A stretch of 64,000 nucleotides of DNA. Origin: Mya arenaria. Lineage: Eukaryota; Mollusca; Bivalvia; Myida; Myidae. Position numbers and translations under genes: made by a program. Below are positions 49,774-60,600 of the stretch, in pieces. The stretch's first letter is position 1, and each line of letters starts with the position of its first letter. The notes beneath the pieces are model-generated. The model saw only the letters and a program-made list of their open reading frames with translations. It ran no database searches and was not told the origin of the DNA. The stretch spans positions 51,949,381 through 52,013,380 of the forward strand of contig NC_069136.1 in the NCBI RefSeq assembly GCF_026914265.1. The letters are read 5' to 3'.

Positions 49774-51381
49774 TTTTTGCGATCTATAATAATTACCTAT
49801 GTTTTGACATCATTTCGGAAATCAACCATAATAGAGTAGCGTATTCCTTTTTGCGATTTCCTTTGCTATCGCCTCATAAAGGGCTCGAGAGAAATCATTC
49901 AGAAATATAAAAAAAACAGGTAACTTCCTTACTTATGTCTATTTCATATAATTTGCATATCGATATGAATAAGTGATATAAGCTGATTAGAAATGTATTT
50001 TTGACGTTATCAAGGTACTACGTGTATCATTTGACCAGACAGCTATTTAAAATAGAAAAAAAATGACTTATCCCAGGAATTTACTTAAAATTCACACAGA
50101 TATCGAAACCGCATAAACGACAAGGGGTGGAATTACCTTATATTTTCTGATATGTATGCAAACGATGCTAAGGATGTATATTTTTAGTCTCTTATTAATA
50201 GCCCGGACATATTAACTAACTGCTACATATAATTTAAATGCAAAATTGTTGATAATGAATTAAACATCAAAGATCATAAACAGGAAACATTAAAGGAATT
50301 TTGGTATATTATTCACATTAAAGCGACCCGCAGTGTTTTCCAATCGCATAAAAAACTAATAAAATGCCGAAAAGAACCCATGTTGAAGGACACTGGAACA
50401 GCCTTCATCTATATGATATAATCAAATTATCACCCCAATGCAACAATTTATAATCATGAAAAAAATCGTTCTATTAACGTCTTGAACGTTATTTGAAAAG
50501 CCTTGGGCTTGAAGAAAAAGCCATTGAATTTGTCATTTTGGTTACAGCAGTAGATACGAAGATTGCAGCGGATGAATGTAGCACATTTTTTCACAACGAT
50601 GTGATCCCGGACAATCTCGCAGTGCTTACGTTAGTTCAAAACGTTTATTTAAAAATAGAAGCAAGTTTCCAATCCATGGTTTATATGTCTGTGGTTTAAT
50701 TAACAACTTTAAATGTTAGTTTGATAATAAGTTTAAAGCTCAACTTTTTGAGTAGATTAAAGAATGAAAGATGTAGTTTAAAAACGCTTTTAGAAATGTA
50801 AGACTGAAGAGTAAACAATCGGAACGGTGATCCACTCAAAGTGTTTCTTACGTAACATGATATGAATAAAAAAGAAATGTTCCTCAGTCTTACTCGTCAG
50901 TGTTTTAATAAACGTTCAGTGAGGTTGCGTCTAAAATACCTCGGGGAGCTTAATGTGAACATTTCAGTTCAAACCAGAAAAAAAGAAGATAACATTATCA
51001 GAAAATCCCGTCTTCGTTTAATCAATCGTGAAAATGTTGCTTTCTGTGAATACTTGGTGAAATTTATTGACATGCAATTTCAACTTTAACAAAAATGATA
51101 TTCTTATATGTTTATTAATGAAACAATGAAAACTCATGGGACAAGCTTTGCGTTCTTTGTATTTTATTTATTGTATAAAACCAGTTTAGAAACGGTTAAA
51201 GTTAATAATTGATAAATATATGCATACTTATGTTAAATCATGAAAATAAATGGTATTGTGACACATCATGTATATACATGTGTTTCGTTATGATATGAAT
51301 TTAACTAATAAATAAATGCATTTCATATGGAAGCATACACCTACAAAAATAAATATTTTCTTACTATGTTCATATGTGCTG
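49774..51381. other. AT-rich intergenic DNA
   Basis: Two short plus frames (50493-50699, 50862-51089) have no recognisable domain. Confidence 0.5.
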
Positions 51382-53492
51382 TCATGTGTTTTGATAGTCG
51401 TGCTGGACTGCATTTATTTCTTTAAGTGAGAGATAGTTGTCAACACCCTTAGTCATGTTAAGTTTTTCGTAAGTAATAGCCTCCGGATTCTTTTCACTAT
51501 TTCTGTGCCCTTCATTTTCTGCTGTGTTAACATATTCAACTCGTTGTTGATTATCTATAGCAGTGGACACTGTGGCTGGCTGTCGTGTAGTCTTTGCTGT
51601 CGCGGCGTTATAAAGCAAGTCCTGGACATGTGCCTTAAAGAAATATCAGTACTGTACTGTTTCATACGCATGTAACTTAAACTTAAGTTAAATGATAGTC
51701 TGTCTGTGCATTATTAATTCCTGCAAATCGAGCTCAAGCATGTGTCTCTTTTTAAGATTGTAAAGATTTTTTATGAGAATGTATGCAAGACTTTTACAAC
51801 AGGCAGTAACTTGATGGATATGAAAAGGATAATAAGTATCTTCCCTGGCCAAGAGTTTAAGATAGGTTCATTCCGACCCGAGCGTAAAGTGTTTTGCAGA
51901 AACGAGGTTTACCGAGTTTCCGCATAACACCCTGCGCGGGGGTCGGGTTGAACCTATCTTACACGAGCGGCTATGGTAGATGCTTTTCTCCCACCTCAGT
52001 TAAACAAATTAAGTAAAAATGTATTTTTGCTGGAACTCTTTCGTGCTTAGTGAAAATAATTGCGTATGGATATGCCATACTCCGTGGTTGTCATGGATAT
52101 GCGCGCAGTGATACACATTGTGTTTATAGTCAAAGCGGTCTTCAAATAGTTCTAAGGAGATTGAAGCATTATTTCTTGAAAGGTGCGTGCAAACTGTTTT
52201 ATGGTGACAGTTGAAGCGGGAAATAATTAATTAGCGTTCTAAATATTGCCACAAGAAAAGGTGTCCATGATGCTACAGACGACAGTCGTCAACAAGGTAT
52301 GTAATTACAATGTGGTGACCATTAAAAAGGAGTTCCATACGAGCATTTTATCTTCGCCCGTGGGCAAGATAAGAATTTCAAGCTTGGTTAAATTATTGGA
52401 TCTAATTAGCTGAGGTGGGAGAAAATCTATATTTAAGCTTCAATCAAAATACCATTGCTTGAATATGCTAACGGTAAGTGGTTTAAACTTTTTGAATGAT
52501 ACATGTACTTAAGAAACGAACCAAAAAGTGTATTTCACCAGTTTCTTTTGAAACGTTAAGTCGTTGTCGCTGTGATGACAGTCAATAATGTTTCAAATGA
52601 ACCTTTCACGTTGCTTGAGCAAAAAACGTAAAGGTAAACATAAGATACACTTTTGAATATAAAAAGTTTCCAAAGGGGTAAATGTTCATATTAGTGTTAA
52701 CTAATAATTAATAACAGATATAAATAAGAGGAGTGTAACCCGGACATCATAATATAATAAGACATTACTATTACATGACTTACCTTCTCTTAATCAAAAC
52801 TGCAAGTACTCCAACAATAAGCAATGTCACAGCAATAACCACACCGACCACGTTTCCAGTGGATAACCCTGTAATTATAATATAACTGTTATTTTATTTG
52901 CGAATTCAACTGATATTTTGAACCACACTAAGATTTACCAAACACATACTGGAAATAAACAAAGTCATTGTACCATAAACGGTTTAATGATTAACTTATA
53001 ATCAACATTGGAAACGAAATATTGCTCGAAACTTGACAATGATTTATGTTTATAAAATCTCAGTCGCCATAGAAAGGATGACTATTTGACTATATATAAC
53101 CAATGTTTAGATTCATTTCATGATTGTTTTATTGATTTTTTCAAAACGCATTTCTTTTGTTTCTGTTTTATTCCTTGTTCTTTTTTAGGCTTGAAGTCAG
53201 AATTTATATCATTCAAATTTTCGTGACAGAAATCTTGTATTTAGACACAACAGCTGCCAAAGTTCAATTACATAACCTATGAAGAACTACTTGTGATCTA
53301 ACCGTCTAGAATAGTTATCATTAAATATACCCCCTTCGTCCTTGTCTAGAGATGCTGTTTTTCCTTCAGGTTACGGAAGCGATATTGGCGTTGTATTCAA
53401 TGTTGGCTCTTCCGTTTGTTGTGTGTATGTTGTATTGCCATAAGTGGTTGACGGCAATGGCACTGTGAATATGCGGTATTGTCCTGATTTAT

Positions 53493-53554
<62 letters not shown>

Positions 53555-55105
53555 TGTTTTGGAAGTAAGCACATTTGAGCAACATATCTGTCTCAAATGC
53601 ATCTCGACAGTGTAATTGCTAGTTTTACACCATTCTGCAACTATATCAACTACATCGAATAACAAAGACACATGATGATTTGATATTTTCACCATTCAAA
53701 ACATTCATCATCAGTATAATTATAATAATAATTAAAATCTAGCATTTCTACATTGGTTATTTCAAATGCTTTGTAATTCATGTGCAAACTTTATTAAAAC
53801 CTAAATCAACGCATTTCAATCAAACTACAAACAGAAACACTAACAATGGCAACAAAATTAATCAATGGCAGAACGATTCATCGTAAAATTATTACTTTAA
53901 AGTATTTTATGATATGTTATGCCTTGTTTTCTGTTTTATGCAGCCATTTCAATTTCGTTTTTCTTGTTCACATGTCTCTATATCTTCTGGTGAGGCAGTT
54001 AACATATTTGTGAACAGTTTAAACAGGATAAATACCTGCTTCAATGTTAACTATCCAGGCATTCATTAGTTTCCAATTCTTTAAATTAATATATGTTAAA
54101 GCACTTTAAGCACTTAAATAACAATTAAATAGACAATGCATTTTTGCAAACTTTTTATGTGAACCACTTTTGCAAAGTTATTTTGTCAAAAGGGATAAGC
54201 CGGGTCATTTGAATTTTAAAAAAGATTTATGTTCCCAAAATGGAGTTTCATGCAGATTTTATGCAAATTACGAATAAAAACTGAATTGAATGAACTATGC
54301 GTGTATGTATAGTGTTTTATGTAGACCACTCCTGCATAGTTATTTTATCAAAAAGAGTTTAAACGGGTAAGTTATTTTTTACGTTTCCATTTTTCTGTTT
54401 CTTATTCCTTATTCGATTAACTGTGAGTTATCAAGTTCTGGAAGCACTCCATCCCGCTAATTAAGACACTGCATTTATGAACAATATTTGTTAAGACCAA
54501 TGTTACATCGATATTGTGTCAAAAATGAGAAAATTGAATGCTTTCAAATTGAGACGTTCCAGAATTCCGTTCCTAATTCGGTTTCATTTTTGGTGCGTTT
54601 TTAAAGCCTCTGAACACTAAAACCACTTGAATAGACAATGAAGTTATGCAAACTTTTGTTTAACCAATGTTGCATGGATATTTTGAAAAAATAATGAAGA
54701 TTATTCCTTATTCGGGTTTTTGTACGATTTTAAATCACTTTAAGCACTAAAACCCTCTGGAATAGTTAATGCGTTTCTGCAAACCTTCAATGTAGATCAC
54801 CTCTGCTAGGGTATTTGATCAAAGAATGCATTATTAAACGTTCCTTAGTTTGAATAAGGTATTAGGAACTAGTTCCCTATCCCTTATTTGACTTGTAGTG
54901 ATAAAAGAAGTTAAGGCAATCCCGCCCAAACTCACACTTACCCAAACATTTAGAATTAACAAAATTGATATCCATGCTAACTGGTAATTACCTCCTGTGC
55001 ACAAGCTCTTTCTCCTGCTTCTCGAGTCACCTTCAAATCTGACGTAAAATGTTTGGTTGATCTTCTCCACATATGCATACCTCAAAGGTGGATTGGTGCT
55101 ATTAC
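51382..55105 (-). CDS. Single-pass membrane receptor with ITAM-like cytoplasmic tail (partial model)
   Basis: Three minus-strand exons. 55105-54992 (phase 1 to 1) is an ectodomain piece containing RYAYVEKINQTFYVRFEGDS with an N-glycosylation site and a cysteine. 52868-52784 starts in phase 1 and encodes LSTGNVV, then a transmembrane helix of about 21 residues (VGVVIAVTLLIVGVLAVLI) and a KRR stop-transfer. 51633-51382 is an 84-codon tail ending in TAA. The tail contains VEYVNT, ITYEKL and NYLSL. YEKL and YLSL are 8 residues apart, which fits the ITAM spacing YxxL-x6-8-YxxL, and ITYEKL alone fits the ITIM pattern. The first two exons join in frame. The TM exon ends in phase 2 while the tail exon opens in phase 0, so a small exon between them is missing from the model, or the pairing is wrong; direct joining gives a short tail in another frame. 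The N-terminal exons were not found. Confidence 0.6.
51855..52425. repeat. Fold-back repeat pair in the receptor gene
   Basis: TCTCCCACCTCAGTTAA near 51987 is inverted at 52408 (TTAGCTGAGGTGGGAGA), and AAGATAGGTTC at 51859 is inverted at 51950 (GAACCTATCTT). The block includes CGCATAACACCCTGCGCGGG. It looks like a nested, non-autonomous DNA element between the TM and tail exons. Confidence 0.6.
53371..53483 (-). CDS. Candidate Thr/Pro-rich stalk or alternative terminal exon of the receptor
   Basis: Between the ectodomain exon and the TM exon, an acceptor next to the AT microsatellite opens a phase-1 frame of 36 residues, including FTVPLPSTTYGNTTYT and PTLNTTPIS, ending at TAA. It is rich in Thr, Pro and Ser and has two NTT glycosylation sequons, like a mucin-type stalk. 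It joins in phase to the exon at 55105-54992. I see no phase-1 donor leading to the TM exon; a weak GT lies just before the stop in phase 2. It could be an alternative last exon giving a soluble form, or chance. No AATAAA is evident just downstream. Confidence 0.35.
53495..53548. repeat. (TA)n microsatellite, about 26 repeats
   Basis: Pure TA dinucleotide run just upstream, on the minus strand, of the candidate Thr/Pro-rich exon. Confidence 0.99.
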
Positions 55106-57688
55106 CTGTAAGGTAATGGTTCAGTTAATGTTATACGACGTATGGTCCAAGCTCAAGTTTGACTAAAATATCAGAAGATCACATTAAACGTTTCTATATT
55201 CTTTCAAAAAGTTGCATAATACAAATTCATTATATATTTTAACGCGAATTTTTCATGTTATATTTTGAAAATATCATAGACGTTTTCAATTTTACACACA
55301 TCCTTCTTTCATACAATTATAACTTTGAAACATATTTAAGTATGTTGATCTGTTTAAAATATTCGCATCACATTACACATACGTTTCTACATAATATAAA
55401 GAAAAATCATCAATATATACCCTCAATAAAGTCTCCCCTTCAACGCATTTTAAACATATATTATAGACATATATAAATATAATACAACCCTTCCTTTCAT
55501 CCCCTCATTCATTTTAAACAATATCTGCAGGCGAAAAGCAGGCAGAAAACTTTTTTCAATAATGAGTAACAAAAGAATAGATATCGCGAAAATATATTGA
55601 AATAATAGGGCTGTCTATCGTTGGAACACTGGTCTAAGCGTTCTATATGTTATGGTCTGAAGGTAATTTATAAATCAGCCTCTTAATCCGGTCTTCCTTG
55701 AAACTTAGGATTCCGGGCCGGTACAGGGCCTATCCCTGTAGATTCAATTTTATTAATTAACTAACACGATAAATCCTTTTTTATATTCAAAGTATACGAT
55801 TTTACACCATTCTGCCTTTGAATTATGCATATACTTAATTTTTAGACAAATAATAAATAAGGAAAGCGTGGAGACTGAAATTTTGAACTTCTGATAACAA
55901 GTCGTGATATCGTGAAGTATGAAAACCTGAATCGAGAACGATAAATCTTTTAAAAAGGAGTCACCACTGGAAAGTAACCTGCATAGAACATGTATGGAGC
56001 GAAAATGTTGTTGTTCCAATATATTTAATCTATAAATTTGCCTTAGCGGATCTGTTGGCATGATATCCGCATTGTTGTCATGGTGCTCTGGCGACCAAAA
56101 TATACAATCGATTTGTTCTTAGTTGTTAATTCACGTTAAAGGCACATAAAATATTTAATTATTTAAGGTCCTTATTTATTAAATGTTTCCATAGAATATT
56201 GTTAAGTGAAGGTTTCTTAGTAAGTGAAATTGGATAATTTTATATGTTTTATTTCATCTCATATTAAAATGTGTTACCTATTATACAGCGTTTTCTGTTT
56301 TCAATTTTCGATATGGTTAACAATCTCCGCACCGAATAAATTTACTTCAAGTAGTTACCGAGCGATATAATAACAACTACAGAGACAAGCCCAGTAGTCG
56401 AAAACTTAGAAATAAACCCTGTTTAGACGCATTAAGTAAGGACCCAAATGACCAATTATTATATAATAATGAACCTGTTCCAGAACCACCATTTAACATA
56501 TTTATTCGAATATATACATACATACTTTTGAGATAAAGGGAAAGATCATTTGTCGGACATAATTGTTTGTTATGCACTAGTCACAGATAAGAAATATCTA
56601 AATGCATTTGAGTGATTAAATCAACATATATCATCTTCTTTAAATACACACAAGTGGTGCTTAGCACACTTTGATTAGTTTATAAGTTGCTCAACATGCA
56701 TATATCATAAAATGAAAGACGTACTTAAATCAAACAATGCGTTTAGGCTTTAATTCCACGTGGCTACTGATACATGCACATACGAACCATACTTGAATGA
56801 TATCAGCTTGTTTATGAGTCATGTTTAATGCAATGTTCAAACAAATCGTAATTTTCAATATATGTGATTAAACATTTACAAAAAGCTAACTTGTGTTGAA
56901 TACAGAAAGAGCTATGCACAAACTTAAATGTAAATGCAATAAATAAATTTAAACACCCCAACATATGTGGGAATGCAGGTCAAATGCATATTGTAGCAGG
57001 AAAATAATACATAAAAAACATAAACAAAGTTTAAATAGATAAAAAGGTACACAGACGAGTGAAAAATATAATTACAGACATTCCAGCATTTGATAATAAC
57101 GAGGCAGCAATTTGTTACGTAAGCACAAGGCATTGCTGTATGGGTAGTCTTAAACTTTTGGTGCAAAAACATTGAATTTTGTTTGAAGACACTTCCGAAA
57201 ACGTGTAAGAGTTTTGGGTTGAAAATCTGGTAAACTCTTTATTTCATAAAAGGTGCTGAACTACTTTACATCCTTCACATGTTGCAACGGATCTATAAAT
57301 ATCATGCTTGCTAAATGTGTGACTTAACACAAAATTAAATCGAAATTTTGAAACTTTTATGCTTTAATTTCGAACTAACTTCTGCACTGTGGAAGGCCCT
57401 TAAACTGCTACCAAAATACAGTGGTATCATGAATAGAAAAGCAGTAAAGTATCCAGGTATGATGCAATAATACTTTGAGTGACACTAAACAGATAAACAG
57501 ATAAAATGTTCGCTTTAAACCCTCGAGGTCTTATCAATGTTTATTGCGTGACTACTCTAGTATTTAAAGTGCTCAAAAAAAACGGAAGTTTACAACAACC
57601 GGTCAATGTATGCTAGGTTTTACCTGAGCTCGCGATACTCAGTTTTCATCTTCTGAATGAAGTTATAAGTGGCATGAAGTGACACAAA
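55106..57688. other. Region between divergent receptor and WSC-like genes
   Basis: Should hold the missing 5' exons of the minus-strand receptor and the promoter of the plus-strand gene, but I could not identify either with confidence. Confidence 0.5.
56380..56480 (-). repeat. Dispersed repeat, inverted copy
   Basis: GACAAGCCCAGTAGTCGAAA and AATAAACCCTGTTTAGACGC match the inverted family. Confidence 0.7.
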
Positions 57689-60600
57689 ATGAATCCATTG
57701 AAATGTTTAATTGTGACCATTCTGTATTGTTTTGGAGAGATTTGCAAAGGTACTGTGTTAATTCAATATAACAATTATTCATCTGAAATAATAATTTGAA
57801 TAGATCTATGTTTTTATATGTATAAAATGTTTAAAACATATACATACATATACGTACATTTAAGCATAAACGTCGTTTTATGATTTTGATTTTGTTTTCT
57901 ATGTCTTTGGCGTTTGCCCAGTGCCACTAAACCGGGTAAATGTTTAAACGTTTTGCTACTTTTTGTTTCTGTAGCATTTTGAATCAATATTATTATTATG
58001 ACTGCTCAGAAAAACTCATTTTTAATATATAAAGGTCATTCGATATTGGTCGACGGTCATGAATTTAATATGATTATTAAGATATGAAATCATTAAAAAA
58101 ACATCATTAAAACACGACATATTGTAAAATGTTTACTAAAGGCAAGATTTAATTCATTAAGTTAAACTCTTTACTATGTTGTTTTTAAACCTTTGTTAAG
58201 TCATTATGTATCATACAATAAATGAAACAGTGCTGGAAATAGGCGTTGTTTGTCAAAATAATTATATTGATTCAAAAGCGATGTTCCTCAATTTCATCGA
58301 AATAAGATAAAAGTTATTTTAATAACTCAAATAAAAGATGCAGTCTGGGTTGAATAAGAAATGTCAAGATCAACAAAGTGCTAAAAAAACAAAATAAGTT
58401 TGACTGTTTCATAACATTTAGTTTATAGTTCTCAATCAGGCACTTCAAATGATAAACATAATCGGCAAGATTTATCGAGAAATCTTCACATTCGGTAAGA
58501 ATCATTATGGTTTATCGTCGGGTGAGATAGGAAAATCGAGATTTATAGCATATATTTGCTAATATAATATCCTCGTGTCATGCTTAAATGCAAATTCTCA
58601 AATTTTAAATAATTCTCAAATTTTAAATTGTTCAACAACGTTTGGTCGCATTGATTTTACGTAAAATATCAATACTATTTATTTCAAATAATTGGTAAAG
58701 ACATTATCTAGCAGATGATTTGTGCCTTTCGGCAGTTTTTCATGCTTATGAGAGCTATTGTGAGTACGGCGTCATTGGTACCTGATTAACATTTTCAAAC
58801 TTAATATTCTTTTCTGAGACCGCATGACCCAAGATTATTTGGTATGCAGCCTCAGAGCTGGACCCACCCTGTGGTCCATGGATTTCTATGTACTTAAATA
58901 GTAAAATTTTAAACATTCTTCTCTGAAATCGCATGGCCCAAACCTATCTTATTTGGTAAGTAGCCTCACGTAGTGGTCATTTACCAATTTTGTTCTAGAC
59001 ATGCCCATGGGGTCATAGCAGGCCATGCCTTTGTTGTTTTAAAGTTATATATATAATTTTTTTTAGTAAAACAATTTTTTTCTATAAAACCCATTGTGTG
59101 TATATACCACGTGATGAATTGCGTCATAAATGCTACGATGGAAAGCATTATTTTGCTTCAAATGAAGACTTTAAACAAAGATAGCTTTTTCTTAACACTA
59201 TTTCTTCATCATTTTGAATGGAACATAGCACAGTCTACGCCGCTCACGGAGCTCCGCCTTCGGTCTTTTACCAGAGTTTAATTGAGAGTTTACCTTCTTA
59301 GAACACTTCGACAAACCGTCTGACGGAGCACTGTCATAACATCATTTTAGAAAAAGGTTTGTCGAAGCGTTTGATGAAACTAATTACCTTATCAAACTCC
59401 GGTGGTAAAACGTAGCGGAGGAATACGTGGCATACAGACACTGAAACCAAAAGGCGAAGACTTTTGATAATTGGTGTGTAGCCTCATGTAGTGGCCGGAA
59501 ACTATCCTTACTAACCACTGGCTTGTCATTTTAATTTGGTGAGCGATATAGGGCATTATAGCCTTTTCCTGTTTATTTTAATTTACGACGACTGGGCATG
59601 TCCCTATAGTTTTCACTGTATTACAGCAAAATAATGCAGAGTGATGGAGGAGTAGTGCATGACGTCATAGACATTCTTTAGTGATACATTTTTTTACACG
59701 TTTTAGAACAAAAAATCTTATAAGAGGTTACAACGAATTGAGTACATTTCATTTCACTATCGATAGACAACTGCTAATTAATGATACAATACGAACTTCA
59801 GTGACGGACAGGCTTTTTCTTTAATTATAACGGTAGTATAATGAAAATGTATTTGTTCTTAAATGTGTTTATATTGTGCTATAAAAATATACAAACTGTT
59901 CAATCCTGTAAACATACAATCGTAGTTTAATATTCCTATAGACATACTGTCGTGGTTGTATGCACACACTTATTTTGCTATTCAAAAACTGTTTTAATTA
60001 TATCAATATACTAGTTGTACGAGATATAGATCAGCATGTGTCTAAATACGTGGAATTTTCAGGTCATGGAGTTTTTATTACAAAAGATGAAACGAAATGG
60101 AACGAGTCTAGTTGCACCCTATCAGTACCAAGGGTAACCTGCCGGGATGATGACTCATGCATTGTTGAAAATGGATTTGAATTTCCTACAAATGCAGAAG
60201 ATCAAGACGATGGATTTTGGATTGGATATGCCAAAACATGGATTAGTTATGCTTATGTTGGTAAGTTAATGCACGTATTAATGTAAATATACATACATGT
60301 ATAACCAAACAGGTCCAATGAAATAAGGGATTTATTTTCAAGACAGAATTGCTATTGAAACGGTTTAAAAACAATATATTAAAAAGCATTAATATATTTA
60401 TCTGAAACACTGAAACACTTTATTCCTGGAGTTTAAACGAGTTTATGCGAGGGCAGTCTCTCATTTGCCTATACATTTATCAAAACTTTAAAACAATTAA
60501 AAAAAATCCAAATCAAAGGTAACAAAAACTATCATGACGATGAAGAAGAAAATGGAAAAAAAATACCAAATGATACAGTTATACAAATACCAGATACAGA

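Noticed and set aside
54834..55085. 83-aa minus ORF as a stand-alone gene
   Set aside because: Its first part is the spliced ectodomain exon 55105-54992; the rest is intron read-through.
57620..57652. Divergent minus-strand first exon with ATG and GTAAAA donor
   Set aside because: Only nine codons (MKTEYREL), no signal peptide and no second exon in phase found.
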